DNA of 64,000 nucleotides from Eucommia ulmoides (Eukaryota; Streptophyta; Magnoliopsida; Garryales; Eucommiaceae): the NCBI GenBank assembly GCA_016647705.1, contig CM028336.1, forward strand, positions 12,470,880 through 12,534,879, read 5' to 3'. The notes under the pieces are model-generated. The model was not told the DNA's origin, did not search any database, and saw only the letters and a program-made list of their open reading frames with translations. The first letter of the stretch is position 1; every line of letters begins with the position of its first letter. Of this stretch, positions 11,271-24,889 are shown one piece after another. A program made the translations under genes and the position numbers.

Positions 11271-12479
11271 AACTAACAATTTTAAGAAATTGTGCACTTT
11301 GAATATATTTACATTTTGACCTCAAAAACTTTACTTTTTGCCAATTCCTTCAAATTAACCATAAATTTCACTTTCGTTTTTAAAATTAAACATACCAATC
11401 ATATATTGGATGATATAATTTTGTATTTTAATTTAATTGTAAGAAAAAAATGTATTTTTATTAATAAAGGGTGCCCATTACACCTAAATTGCTTTATGTA
11501 CACCTCTCGGGAATAAAACAAAGCCTTAGATACCTTTTGGAAGTGGAAATAGTGACTTACGAGTGATCCTTATTCATTTTCGACATATGTTAAGACTTAG
11601 AAAGGTGGATTTGGAAGGTCAACTACACAATACCACTTTTATGAGGACATATTGAGTAATTTTCACGAAATATGGGTAGCCACCCATCAATAGGGTGGTT
11701 GACCTGTTGCCACTGTAGGCTTATGCACTTAGGAGAGCGTTCACTTTCTTGAGCGCGCGAAATGGGGTTGCCTATAAAAGGTGAACCCCTTCTCTATTTT
11801 CACACACACTTGATATCTCTAACACCACTCTCTCCCCAAACTCTCTCTCGACTCTAGGAAGAGTGAGACCATATTCGATCCCTAAACCATCTAAAATGAG
11901 AGAAAAAAAAATGGAAGAAGACTTCCTCACCAAGCTAAGGTATGTCATTCCTAAACACTCTTAAAACTTGCTTTACTTATCTAAAATCGCTTGAAATGAT
12001 GGACCTAAAACCAGAAAAACCCTAAGAGACGCTCCTAAGGGAATACTTAAAAAGCAGTTCACTTTCCTGCATCTATATTTCAACATTTACTTTCCATTTC
12101 GCGCCTCTCTGCACTTTAAATTTTAGTTATTTACTTTGGTTATCTACGCCTTTCCTGTTCTTTTAATTCCTGGCATTTACTTTTATGTTCTGTATTTTTC
12201 CGCGCTTTAAATTTTTCTCATTTTACTTTATCTCATTTACTTTACTGTTTATATTAAAAACACACACACACACAAACACAAAAAAAAATTGTCGACTAAA
12301 AGCTGAAAGGGTAGAGTGCTCATACCACATTTTCGGTTTTCCTACTTGGTGTGAAATTTTAAATGGCGGGTTGAGGGAGACACTTTTCCAAAGCAATTTT
12401 TTTTTTTCTGGTTAATGTTAACTTAGCAAACTAAATATTTCATTTCATTTCTCATTAAAAATCCATTTTACTTTTATAA

Positions 12480-13040
12480 GGATTTAAAGGATCTTCCAGC
12501 CTTTTTAAAATTTAAAATAAGGAATTTCTTCAGTAAGATTCCCCCCCAAAAAAAAAGAATTGTCTTACTTTTCTTTTCAAAGATCCTCACAAAATTGTTT
12601 TACTTTAAAACTCCGCGAATTTCTTCAATTAGTCTTTCCCAAAAATCTACTTTTTTAAAAAAAAATCGAAGGATTTCAAGGCTCCTCAAGACTACTGTTT
12701 TAATTTAACTTCAGAAATTTCTTCAGTAAGACTTTTCTAAAAACTCTGTTTTACTTTTCTGAGGGTTTCAAGGATCCTCAACGCTATTTTAATTTAACTC
12801 CAGGAATTTTTTCAATAAGACTTTCCAAAAAAACTATTTTACTCTCTCGAGGATTTCAAAGATCCTCACAAACTGTGTGTTTTTTAATTTAATGTTGGAA
12901 ATTTCTTCTGTAAATTTTTCCCAATTTTTTTTTTTCCACTTTTCCTAAGGATTCCAAGGATCCTAATTTTTTTTTTAATTCCAAGAACTTTTTCAGTAAA
13001 GATTTCTAAAGGGTTTCTTTACTTTCTTAAAAAATAAAAA
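12480..13040. repeat. Degenerate tandem repeat, ~6 units of 80-100 bp
   Basis: Each unit pairs a TTTCAAGGATCCTC-like core with an AATTTCTTCAGTAAGAC-like core about 40 bp later. Units start near 12482, 12577, 12668, 12764, 12846 and 12947. It lies inside the Ogre-like LTR. Confidence 0.65.
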
Positions 13041-13753
13041 CGAGTTTCTTCAATAAGGATTCCAAAAACAATGTTGTTATTTTTTTACTTTTTTTTTCTC
13101 CTCTTTATGGGAAGGAAAGCTTTTGTATGCATTTTAATACTTTAGTTTTCCAAAATAACTCGAACTAAAAAAATTAAATAAAATCCTCTGGGGCCAAACT
13201 TGTCGATTCCATCACATAATCGATGGGTGGTCTAAAAGGGAGACTCTTTGTATTTCATTTCTTGTTTTAAGTTTTCTTTAAAATAAAAAGCGAATAAGGG
13301 GAATAACTCTAATCAAGTCAAAAATCTTTTAGACTTAATTTAATTCAAAGGATTATTTAGACAAAGATACCATTTTTGGACAGGTGTCTTGGAATATCTA
13401 ACACCTTCCTCGAGTATAACCGACCCTCAAACTTTAAGAATACTTTGGTTAGGCCAAATATTTTGAATCAAATATATGTCATTTTAAAATTAAGCGTTAT
13501 CAAAATCCTGATGACCTAGCACACCATTTAAACTCAATGTTAGGTGGCAAATTTATTTTTTAAATACAAAATTGACCCAAAAGACTGTTTTCAAAATTGG
13601 CACCTAAAAATGTACCCCGAACCTTTTTTTGGTTTATTAAAAAAATTTCAAAAATGAACGGACGAAATACTTAGCACTCTTTCAAGAGGCGTTTTTTTTT
13701 TTTTTTTTTTTTTTTTCATTTTTGCTTTCTTTCTTTTTTCGGGGTGCGTTAGT

Positions 13754-13771
13754 TATCGACTCTGCTGGGGA
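13754..13771 (+). other. Primer-binding site, Ogre/Tat type
   Basis: TATCGACTCTGCTGGGGA follows the LTR end and matches the TGGCGACTCTGCTGGGGA sequence I associate with the start of Ogre-like internal regions (tRNA-Arg primed), with two changes. Confidence 0.6.
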
Positions 13772-16045
13772 GATTTGTAGAGGGTCAGGCCTAGATTTGT
13801 CTAAACGATTCTTCAATTAAAAATTAATTCCAAGGAACTCTCATTTGGTTATTCCCCTTTAATTAAAAAAGATGATGATGATGATGATGATGATGATGAT
13901 AATTTTTAATCCTATCATTTCTTAAAAACATATATGCATGTAAGAGTGTGTGAGTATGTTTACTTTCTGCTGTTACTTTCAGTATATTACTTTTTGCACT
14001 TTCATATTCTTATTTCTTGCATTTTTCACATCTGTTGTCGCATCCAAATTGTGACTCTTTCCAAGTCAGCACACTAAGCATCTCTTACATCACAAAATCC
14101 CAAGAAAATCCTATAGGATTAGAAAGAGGTGATAGTAGGAGTTAGCCCGCGCAGTTCATCCGTTGGGATTAGATCCAAAAATTGCCTCACTCGTATCATC
14201 AACCAACGATGGATGTTCCCTCGAGATGCCAGAGGTTTGAAGATTTAGGAACCGAGCCTTTTTAAGGTACATTAGTAAATGCCGTAAACCTAATATAATG
14301 ATCCTACTCTCTTAGGACACTATTAGGAAATTGAGAGAGATCTCAATTGTTAAATATATTGTTTAAATGCTTGTACCTTGGAATCAGACAAAAAAAAATT
14401 CCTATGACCAATAAAGAACGAAATAGGCAATACAAAGATTTTTGCTTTCTCCTACATTTTCACGAGCTTGTTCAAAGTCAAAAATTCCTTTTTTTAAAGA
14501 AAAACAATGATGACCACGAACAAGCCATAGGGAATGAATGAAAATCCCTATTCTGTCTATATGAACGACACTTTATTAGGCTAAGGAGGCATCATTTCAT
14601 TTGAATCCAAGAAAACTTATAGGAAAAATAATGCTAAAAATTTGCCATTTTAAGATTGTGAACAGATAAAAAAATTCATGTCACTCAGATCACAAGAATC
14701 CTTCATCCAGGTTTGATAAATACTGTATCTAATACATTAGTCACATGTCACGGTGCATATTGCATATTGCATATTGCATTCATTTACAAAAATGTACACA
14801 TTATATTAGTGCACACACTGAGACACAATAGCATTCCAATAAAAGACCATTACACCTCATTAATAAGAATCTAAGTCTTAAACATTAATATAAGAAACTT
14901 GCTTCGCTAAAGGTGTCCTTTGATAATAAACGTCCAAGACCTGCTCGCAAGATAGATCAGATTTCTCTTGTTGATGAAAGTTCATAGAGGGCCTATAAGA
15001 TAGCTCTGCTACAAGAAAGAATCATTTCATTGAAGCAAGCACTTGGTCAGATGAACCCAACATTGTTGTCCCGAGTAATAAAACAAGAGGTTCAATTACC
15101 ACCACCCGTATAGGAAGAAGAAGATGCCCAGATAAAAGATTGAGAAGAGTCACAAGATGAAAAGTAAATCTAGAAACATGAGCCCAAACCTTCTCATGGA
15201 GAATGGATTGTTGTAGGTAACTGCAAAAAAGCCTATTGGGTAACATATTTAACACCAATGAAGAAGACAAGTAGCAACCTCGATAGATAGGATAAGGATG
15301 ATGATTAAAGGAAACCAACTATTGGGATAAAGTTAAATCAGCTAATACTTGGGCTACTGCTACAAGCCTAGAAAATGAACCTCAAATAATATCAGAAGAA
15401 CATGAGGCCCCTGACTGAGAGGAAGAAATCCTTGCAATGAAGCCACCCCCAATAGAACACCTCGAGCCTAAGAAGAACTTGATTTAAGGACAGAATGTCA
15501 AAATCTGGAAGAAAATCGGGCACATGAACCAATCCATCAAGATGATCTGGTAATATGTATCAGTTCGAAGACGCCGATGCACACAAGACGATGCTAGTAG
15601 GCTTACATGAGGAAGAAACCTAGAAATAGCCCCGTTTTTGGGGAGCCCTATCTACCCAAGACACAGGACCTTTGCCTCTTCTCTGTACCTAAGCAATTCT
15701 ACTTGTCTCTAACAGTTCTTGGTCCAACAACCTCCTAACCAAATGCACTACAACACTAAACCAATCCAAGTACCCCAAGAACAAAGGCAGTTTACCCCAA
15801 TTCTCATCCTGCTCTCTCAAATATTCCAAGGTTGCCTCAAGCATAAGTTACTAGTGCCAAAACCTCCTAACTGACTCAATCCCCAAGCTCCAAAGTTTAA
15901 CCCCTTCACCTTTTGCGAATACAACTTTGGAGGAGTCGGCCATCAGACTAACTAGTTCTAAAACCTCAAGCAATGCGTCGAGGACCTCATGCAAGTGGGG
16001 ATTGTGAGCTTCCTAGAGGGTCGTTTGAACATTATGGTAACCAAG
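13772..16045 (+). pseudogene. Decayed Ogre/Tat internal region with gag remnant
   Basis: The region is richer in codon-like sequence than its flanks but stops occur in every frame. The clearest trace is 15893-16020: KFNPFTFCEYNFGGVGHQTN, two stops, then NLKQCVEDLMQVGIVSF. This matches the C-x-Y-x-x-G...GH...LK...V-x-x-L zinc-knuckle-like end of Ogre/Tat gag proteins, with the third cysteine position lost to a stop. Upstream, 14950-15560 has helical, Glu/Gln-rich fragments that may be gag too. No protease, reverse transcriptase or integrase follows; the element is cut off near 16045-16228. It cannot encode a product. Confidence 0.6.
13870..13901. repeat. (GAT)n microsatellite
   Basis: About ten GAT units just downstream of the primer-binding site. 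Confidence 0.95.
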
Positions 16046-16228
16046 AGGTCTAGGAGGACAATATTTATCTCCGTCTTTATTTTTATTTTTTTTATCTTAA
16101 GTACTTTCCAATGAATAAGGCATTTACTTGCCCAACTATGTACTAGATCTTTGCTTCAATGGAATGCAAGTTTATTTTGTTTGGACTCAACTCAAACGCT
16201 TATGTTCTTATTATTAAGGAATCATTTT

Positions 16229-17240
16229 TGTTGACCCTAAATGTTTTGATAGAAAAATTAACATTCATGTTTTACAATTTTTATATTTTATTGAGTGATT
16301 TCATAATTGAATTTCGATTGAGCAAATGAGAAAAAATGGTTTTGAAAATGATATTGTTGAAAGATAGAGATGGTTGCAATGAAAATGTTGAATTTGTTTT
16401 TTTAGTAGAAAAATATATTTTGTATTTCTGTGTAAAAACAACTCAACTCTTTTATGCTCTTAAAGTAACCCGATTAAAATTACGCACGACACTTATAATC
16501 AATTTGGATTATTTAAAATATAGTTAGAAGTGATAAATTTAATTGTCAAAATATTTTTCCTAACAAATCGATCAAGAAAATATTTTAAAATTTTAAAATA
16601 TGATTTTCGACCTGAACAAACGATCGCCAAGTGAATCGCTCAACCGAAAGATTCAGGATTGAAATTTTGAGGTTTTAGGCTTATCGGTCAATCGAATGAT
16701 TGAAAGACTAATTCTGAGCCTAAAACAGTCGAATGCCCAATTGACCGACTTGTTGTCAACGACTAAAAAATGAGCCGCTAAGGGTACAACTGGTGAACTG
16801 ATTGTAGATCCAGTCGACCGATGGTATAAATTTTGAAATCTTAACTAGAACATTTTTCTAGATCTTTTACCCTAATCTTATAAGTTTGAATGTTTGAAAA
16901 TTTTAATTAAAGGGGGTTTTGATTGGTTTTCATTGATATATCTTATATTTTAAAGAATGTATGATTTAGTCCATATATTATTTGATTCGTAAAATTTACC
17001 AGGAAAACTACTTTCTATCTTTAAGGGGTTTAAATCAAAATCTTTTTGGGATAAAATTAAGAGTTTTAAAAGTATATTTCTGGGTCAAACATTTCAAATT
17101 TAAAAGGTTTTGATATATGGGGTCTATATATGGCATTTATGAGCTTATCTTTAAAAATATAACCATTATAAGCATTGCTTAAATCCTATATATATTGACC
17201 TGCATTTTTTATAAAATGAATCAAGAACAAGAGTTTTACA
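16229..17240 (+). mobile_element. Copia-like LTR, left copy (truncated)
   Basis: The start TGTTGACCCTAAATGTTTTG matches the start of the LTR at 18635 (TGTTGACCCTAAAGCTATTT), and later landmarks align (TTTTGTATTTCTGTGTAAA, then AACCCGATTAAAAT). TGTTG...CAACA ends and the recurrent TCGACCGA-like words are typical of plant copia LTRs. The right limit is approximate. Confidence 0.55.
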
Positions 17241-18634
17241 TCACTATTTTAAAAGAGAGATTTTTTTATTGAAATATATTTTTTAGAGATATTTCGAATA
17301 AATTCTTGATTGAAGCTTTCATCATTTTGACACCAATTTTTCCAGAGGCACTATTTTTCCGCAAAATAATAACCAATGCATCTTGAATAATTTTAATCTT
17401 CCAAGAGCTCAAACTGAACTTAGGGTCATAAATGCTAGGACCAAAAATCTTAGCCCTGTTCAACGTATCTATCATTCTGCCAAAAATCTTATTCTCTTTC
17501 TCTCGATGGTGGTAGGCATTCCATTGTAACAAATTTTGATACCTTTTTTCTTTGTTCCACCGTTCATGACACAAAAATAGACATCTCCACTCTTTTGGTA
17601 GAACACATGAAATATCAATTAAGTGCATATTCTTTTGTTCTGCGCGATCTTGTTTGTTAGCTTCTCTAAAATTTTGAAATTCCCCTAGATGATGACTATG
17701 CGTCTTGTTTAGTTCATAATAATTATGTCCTTAATTCAAATACGATAATCTTAATGGGACATAAGTTTGATCAAAATCGATGGGTTCGAAAGAGAAGGGG
17801 AGTTGAAGGAGAAAAAGATGCAGAGATGGGTGATCCTAGAGATGTTGAAGGGATGATGAGTTTTGAAGATCAGGTGTTTAAGAGGTTCGATCATCTCGAA
17901 GAGAAATTCAAAAAATGTTCAGCGGTATACTGAGATGGTCGATGGGCAACTTGATGGATTAACTACTCAGATAGAGAGGATATCTACCTCAGTAGAGCAG
18001 ATTCATGGGTTGATGAAGTGTTTCAACTCGTATTATCCACAGTCTCCTCTTGGTCCCTCTGGATCTTAATATACTTACCATGGTCCTGGTCTTTTATGAT
18101 GTTTTGTATTTGAATAATGTGAACTTCATTCACCCTTGGATACTTTCCTATTGAAATAGTTGATTCTAGGATTTTGGATGTTTGTGTTTGAATATTTGAA
18201 GGTTTTGATATGATATTATTAATTTGCATCAAATTTAGTTTGGATTGAAATCTTATTATTTATCTTCATTTCAAGTGATCCCTAATAAATTAAAATTGAA
18301 TATATTATATTGTTATTTTGTTAATAAAAATTAACCAAAATTTATATTGTTACCCCTCACTTTTTGAGATGACAAAGGGGGAGAAATTGTGATGTTTTCT
18401 AAAATGTTTTATAAAATTAATGCACAATCATTCACATTATTTAATGCATTCATTCACGTTATAGGTTGATATTTAAAAAAATTGCTTGTTAAAAAGTTTC
18501 CAATTTCGTTCATAAGTTTCTCATTTTGGACTTAAACCGGTTAACAAAACCCGTCCTCACATTTAGAAGCAGCGTGGTTTATTTTATTTTTGAGAAACCA
18601 TCAAGTCAATTTTCATCATAAAAAAATAAGAGAT
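17241..18634 (+). mobile_element. Internal remnant between the two copia-like LTRs
   Basis: AAAGGGGGAGAA at 18374 is a good polypurine tract of the kind that precedes copia 3' LTRs, although ~250 bases separate it from the LTR start. A 68-codon frame (17863-18069) encodes a coiled-coil-like fragment around QLDGLTTQIERISTSVEQIH. A 120-codon frame on the other strand (17266-17628) is unrecognised. There is no pol sequence, so the element is deeply deleted. Confidence 0.45.
17266..17628 (-). CDS. Unrecognised 120-aa ORF in copia-like remnant
   Basis: This is one of the few non-low-complexity frames in the repeat region: MHLIDISCVLPKEWRCLFLC, then a Trp/Arg/Lys-rich middle and a C-terminus rich in Lys and Ile. 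I cannot assign a family. It runs against the element's orientation and has no visible promoter or splice context. It may be a captured or chance frame. Confidence 0.2.
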   Translation of the reverse strand: MHLIDISCVLPKEWRCLFLCHERWNKEKRYQNLLQWNAYHHREKENKIFGRMIDTLNRAKIFGPSIYDPKFSLSSWKIKIIQDALVIILRKNSASGKIGVKMMKASIKNLFEISLKNIFQ

Positions 18635-20727
18635 TGTTGACCCTAAAGCTATTTGATAGTTTTGATGACACAATTAATTTGAATATTTTGTTAGACAAAT
18701 GGTTTGTGATTACATAGATTAGTCAAGATGATCTAGTGAATCATGAGGAAAAAAAAATAAGAAATCAACATGAATGTTTCAAGATGATAGAAATGGAAGG
18801 TGGGGAAGAATGATTTATGAAATAAAATTTTGTATTCCTAGGTAAAATAGTGCTAACCTTCATACATTCTTGATATAACCCAATTATAATAACTTATTTC
18901 CCATAAAAGAGTCTCACATGTTTAATTATGTGTTTGGAAGTGATCTTATAATGACTTAAAAGAGTTTCTAAGAAAATTACAGTTAAAATCGATCAATTGA
19001 TTTGAAAAATCGATAAAATTATTGAAATTGAATTTTCAAAAATTGGTTAAAGGCCAAAAATTGATCATTCGGTTGACCAGCAAGGGAATCGGTCAACTGA
19101 AAATTATAGATTCCTAGAAATCTTGAAAAATTGGGAATCGATCAACTGACTAGGATGCTAATAGATATAGGTTTCCAAAAGATTGAAATCAACTAACATG
19201 GAGTTGCGATCGACCAAAACATCTTGAATTATTGAAATGTTTTGAACACTAGATTTCCAACGGTTAGCTGATAATGGAAGCAGTCGACTGATTGGTTAAA
19301 AAAATTTCAAACTTTTTGAACATTATTCCTTAATACTTTTTCCTTGATATTTATGTTTAAATTATTTTTAAATGGTCTAAAATATTTCTAAATGGTTGGA
19401 AAAAAAAATTCATTTGAAAATGAGGGTTTTATTGAAAATGCATTTCAGTACCCTATCTTTTCAATCTTATAGTGTTACCAAACAAATATTCTTTCCATAT
19501 ATTTTGGGGTCGATATTTTAATTATTTTATGGTTGAATCTGGATGTTAAATGAGCTAGATACATGGACAAAGTAGTTGTTATTGGCTAAGTCAAATCTTA
19601 AGGATTTAAGGGAGAGATTGTAGGTAAAAGATTTAAAGACTAGCCATTGGTGTGTATCTTTTAAAATGACCATTTATTACCTGTGTTTTTCAGAACAAGT
19701 GAAACGCTCTGTTTCTTTGAGTTATGCATTAGAAAGGTCAAGCATATGTGTTTAATGAAATGATCAGTTTATCATTTAGACTTATCATGTTTTTTAGAGG
19801 AAAGAAAAATATTTTTCTGAAATATTTAGAGGCAAATCAAATTTGAGAATTTTGATCAAAAGAGTGCAAATTCGTTTGTGAAAAAATCGTATTGAAGACA
19901 ACAATATCATCTTGCAAAACTGAAAAGTATTGAATTCACGTTAAAGTTATGTTTTAAAGGACTCTCAAAGAGATTTTTTATATTTTATTCTAGGTCTATT
20001 TGTGCGCTTAATTTTGTACTTTAACCTTAACTGATTATCCATTATATTTTGAGTCTGTGTCAAATATCTTTGTGAAATTCTGTGAAAAATCATTTTTTTG
20101 AAGAAATCTTTGAAACTCTTTGTTGAAAATATTTTTCTAAAGATAAAAACGGTTTGTGATATCTCGTTTACCTAATTCTGTGCTTATCTGATAAAAATCA
20201 CTATTAATATTCTCACATGCTTTAACTGATATATTGAGAAAACACTTCTATGATATAGATCGATATATCAATTGAGTTTATATTTGCTAGTTGGTAGAAA
20301 CTCTTGTGAGAAAAAACTGAATTATTTTTTATATGTGTCATATTGTAGCTCAAAACAAAGTGTAATTGGTCTAAGTGAGAGTGTAATTAAATATAAAGGA
20401 AATTTACCTAATTGGGATTGTAAGGGTTTGATTGTTACATGTGAAAATGATCGGAGTAGGTTTGATTCTTACATGTGAAAAGAATCAGTATGGTTTTAGA
20501 GGATTGAATTCCCTGCAAGAGTTAAGGGAAGTAGACGTAGGCAAAAGTAGTTTGCTGAACTACTATAAAATATTTGGTGTCAATATGCCTATCCCTTACT
20601 CTTTGTGTGAATTAGTTATAATGTTTCCACTTTAAAATATGATAAAATCGATTAGGGTTAATTAATTGATTTAAAATTTTAAACTACTCAATTCACTCTC
20701 CCTCTTGGCTAGATCTTTGAGCCAACA
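18635..20727 (+). mobile_element. Copia-like LTR, right copy (2.1 kb)
   Basis: It starts TGTTGACCC and ends with CAATTCACTCTCCCTCTTGG followed by GAGCCAACA at 20719-20727; a CCCTCTTGG-then-CAACA ending is common in plant copia LTRs. Flanking five-base sequences (GAGAT and GTTAT) do not match each other, nor does the left flank of 16229 match the right flank, so the insertion duplication has decayed or the borders were rearranged. Confidence 0.6.
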
Positions 20728-22318
20728 GTTATAAATACAAAGAAAAATAATAAAAAGAAGGGAACATATTTCGAAGGGAGAAAGGGTATCATGAAGGATA
20801 TCAATACGACGAAAAAAAAAAAAACGAGCATGCAAGCCCTTGAAAAAATCCTCAATTCCAATCCTAGTTGGAATTGAAAGGAAAAAAAAATCCAATCTAC
20901 AAAATTACAACCGATCCACAAACCAATTTCATAGCTCAAACTATTTTAGTCTGTGATCATCTCCTAACTAATGTATATAATATTTAACATGTAAAAAAAA
21001 AAAAAAAAAAACTTGTTAATCCTGTTATGAAATCCGATTGGATCGATAAATATTAACGCTCCTTAATTAATCCACTTGAAGGAACGAGATATTAAAATCA
21101 CTATATTAATGCAATGGAATATAAAAAAATAAAAAATAAAAATTCACATTTTATATATTGCTCCTTTAAGTCAGATCTATTTGTATTAACATTAAAACAA
21201 TAAAAGTAGACATAAATTAAATCCCATTTAATTTAAGGGATACTTCTTCCAGAGCTTTAGCCTCAAAATTGGTAGTTCTCGAGGCTTGATATGAGAAGAC
21301 ACTTTTGAGAAAGACTCGACACGATCAGGAATAGTTAGCAAATAATGATTTTCTTAGAAGCAATACAAATGTATTGCCTTTGATAGCATCCGTACATAAA
21401 CTTTTAGAAAGAAAAATGTGCTTGGGATTTCTAAAATTTGAATCTAATCTCAAGAAACTAGAATAATTATGATTTGAATCTAGGAGGTAGTAAGATTTAA
21501 ATCATTAAATACAGATAGCAAAAATAGAAATCTCAAACAAACTAGGAAGATTAGTTGAAAAAACCAAAGGAGGGTGAATTCTATTGAAGTAGGCGGCCAA
21601 GTGGTCTTTTCACCTTATAAAGTATGTCTAAGGTTCAAAACTCTGGGTCATTTCTTTTGTATTTGCACTTGGACCCCCGAATTTTTAAAGTTGAGTACTA
21701 CCCATTCCTTTTTCAAGAACTTTTCTAACTTCAATTTTTCATTATGTATGACCCATTAGGTTCATACCAAAAGTTGGATGGTAAAAATAATTAATTGATT
21801 AACTAATTTACTAATCAATTAATCAATAAAAATTGGAACAATTCAATTTTTTTCCTTCTAACTTTTTCTCTAAAATATTTTCTCCGACTATGAGCCACGT
21901 CTACCAAGATTTCATAGACATATCTAGTTGTTTGAATTTCACCAAAACGACCTCCTTGGGTATGATTTTCATATTATACGATCTCTCTATCTGTGTTCTC
22001 AAAAAAACCAACAAGGTATGGAATAGTCAAAAATTCATCGTCCAATCATATGTATTTTGAATGATAATATAATTTCTAGTATCACCAATTAGAATCTCAT
22101 CCTAAACATCACTTTGCCCTGGATAAAGGATTGGGTGAATTATATTAAGTCGAATCATATAGGACATGTCTCCCTTTGTTGAGAGTGACATATTATTTCT
22201 TATATACTCTTATATTCACATATATGTCCCACTATACCCATTGAATACATTTGAAGCCTCGTAGCTAGAGTATAACACTTAGTTTTATCAAAGTTAGTAA
22301 TGTGTACATGTAAAATAC
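20728..22318. other. Unassigned flank of the gypsy-type element
   Basis: AT-rich sequence with no recognised gene. 22090-22316 (for example TGTCCCACTATACCCATTGA) looks like plant LTR sequence and may continue after the nested element at 29729-30165, but this was not proven. Confidence 0.4.
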
Positions 22319-23396
22319 TGTAATACTTTGAAAATTTATATTTTTAAAAATATTATTTTATATAACTTTAATATTTTTGGTTTGTTTTGTATATTATGAA
22401 AATTTATGGTATAAGTAAATATTTGATAATTTTTGGGGGTTAAATCTTAATTTGACTTTTAAAAGTTTTGGGACTATTGTATTATTTAAAATATAATTTT
22501 GAGAGATTTGGGATATAATTAATATTTTCTTTATTTTAAAGGGGTATTTATGTAAATAGAATATATAGATATATATATTTTGAAATGTTACGGTATATAT
22601 ATTTTGAATGTTTCGCTTCGGATTTCGGCTTGGATTTTAAGTAGAATTTCTAACTCTTTTAATGTTTATATTTAATCTCTCTCTCTTCATTATGTGATTC
22701 GTGCTAAAATTGTTGTTAATTTTTAATCATTAGTTTTCATTAAATATGTCACACCCCACCTCGGACACCCATCATGTGAGGCCGGCATGACGTAGACATG
22801 ACGCCGCCCAACTGACTAGCCAACCTCAATATGTCACTAAACAACATTATAAATCTATACAACACATATAATAATCTCATCTGATAGGGATACATCGTCC
22901 CGAATATAAAAACAACCAAACAAATCCCTTGAACCTCACTTTGATTTCATCTCTGATATCTCGTCTCAAAGACTCCTTTGCATGACTCGCATGACTCTAT
23001 CTAGCGCCAGTAGAGGACCGACCGACTCTTAGCTATTTCACCTGCGAGTGTACTGCCTTCTTAGTAAAAATATTTTTAATAATAAAACTTATTCTACAAC
23101 ATCTAAATGGGATTAAGCGGAAGTATATAAATATAACATAACTCGTAAAATCTCCAATATAGAAGCAGGGAAAATAAAGTGACATAATTAAGTTCCATTC
23201 ACATCCAACTAATATAAAAATCATACTAATCACCATGATAATAAATATCAAATCAGTCAATATACGTAAAACACTATATCTCAAGCACACATCTCAAATA
23301 TACACGATGGCCGGCCCTAATGATCGTTTTAACCTCATGATCGGGAGTTGTAACAGTACCATAACATCCGTAGGAATACCTTCCTACGAAATATCC

Positions 23397-23535
23397 ACAC
23401 CTCTTTTTGGGGAGAAATATAATCCACACCCCTTACGGGGAGAAATATAATCCACACCCCTTTCGGGGAGAACAACTATGGCATCATCAAAATCATCGGT
23501 ATAGTTAAAAATCCACATCCCTTACGGGAAGAAAT
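23397..23535. repeat. Short tandem units in solo LTR copy 1
   Basis: Three or four units with CCACACCCCTTNCGGGGAGA at about 23397, 23423, 23453 and, more distant, 23513. The other family copies have different short repeat units at the equivalent place (CCTCCAGCCGGACTACCCTC at 38925-39050; CAGGACATGCCCTCCT at 10890-10990). Confidence 0.8.
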
Positions 23536-24803
23536 ACACTTTCACACCACATCATCAAATCACCACGTTTATCTTTTTTCTTCAAAACCAACTTTTAAAT
23601 CCAAAATCATATTTCACACTTTCTTTTAAAGAAAACGTCTGATTTTATCAAAATCACTTTTTCACCTTTTATTTTTAGAAAACCAGGCATTTTTTTTGAA
23701 AAATAAATGTTTTCTATTCTCTTTTAAAAACACCGTCTGATTTCACCAAATCCAACAAAAATTTATTTTCAATTTCTTTTCGAAAACCATCGAAATCTTC
23801 CGAAAATACAGTTTACCAACTCACCCAAATCCTACTTGATCCATATCATTTATATACATAGAAAAATAATTTGGCAAGAAGACAGTACACTCACCTCGAT
23901 ATATGTTTTGCAAAATTGACACTGACCACACTCTATCTGAACGTCGGTGCCTACGAACCTAATAGTGACAAAGCCTAAATTAATATCTTATTTAAAACAT
24001 CATAATCATGCAATACAGACCCTATATTCTGAATCGTTACTATTTTATGTACCGCGTAATTAAAATTAATTAATCGTTACGAAATTATTACGATTTTAGG
24101 ATTTGTAACGCTAAATAAAATTTAATTTAACGAAAATTAATAATCGATTGAAATTTCACCTGTTTCCAAATCTTTTGACGACCACGAGATGGTTTTGAAT
24201 TTTTCTGGGGTGGTTTCTACAAATTCCCCCCCCCCCCCCCTTTTTTTTTCCTTTTTCTCTTTTCTTCCTTCTTTTTTTTTTTTTTTTTTTTTTTTCCCTG
24301 TTCTGTTTGGTTTCAACTGCCGGTCGCCGACGACCTTCACTCACCGCCGATCAACACACACACACACTATCGCCACCACCATTTCTATTTCTGCTCTGCT
24401 TCATCCAGCACGGCAACACACACCCACGCCGGAACATACCTCCACAAAACCGAACCCACCTTCTCTCTCTCTAACTTTCCGACCGGCCAACTTCGATCAC
24501 CCCCCTACATCCACGACGGCGAACGACATGCATCCACTCACCGAATGACGGCGATCACATACCCATAACTTGATCAGGGTCACCACCTACGCCGAACTGC
24601 ACCCCCTTGCCGGCGAACCTTTCTCTCTCTCTCTTCTCTGTTTCTGTTTGGAATCCACCGGCACACACGCACACCTTTAGCTAATCACCCATACACAACG
24701 AAACACCTCACACACGCTATCGATCTTCGGTTGATCTAGGGCGACGACACACACATAGCACCCATGCCGGAGCAACGACGACGATCCGAGCCCACCATCC
24801 CGA

Positions 24804-24807
<4 letters not shown>

Positions 24808-24884
<77 letters not shown>
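24808..24884. repeat. (CT)n(AT)n microsatellite
   Basis: About 40 bases of CT followed by about 36 bases of AT inside the solo LTR. Confidence 0.97.

Positions 24885-24889
<5 letters not shown>

Larger units (their letters stand above)
10161..13752 (+). mobile_element. Ogre/Tat-like Ty3/gypsy LTR (5' LTR), left end uncertain
   Basis: The right end is fixed by a primer-binding-site-like sequence at 13754. A promoter-like CTATAAAAGG at about 11771 and a cap-proximal CT-rich segment fit the U3-R boundary of a long gypsy LTR. The left end may be TGTAAAGACC at 10161, but this is a guess because a segment related to another LTR family lies at 10380-11270. Related LTR sequence recurs at 30165-30440. 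Plant Ogre/Tat LTRs are several kilobases long, which fits. Confidence 0.5.

Noticed and set aside
20728..20732. Target-site duplication for the copia-like LTR at 18635-20727
   Set aside because: GTTAT on the right matches neither GAGAT before 18635 nor ATTTT before 16229, so no duplication is claimed.
24189..24548. A 119-codon frame rich in Pro, Thr and His
   Set aside because: It starts in poly-C/poly-T and lies in the solo LTR 22747-25169; the composition reflects simple sequence.
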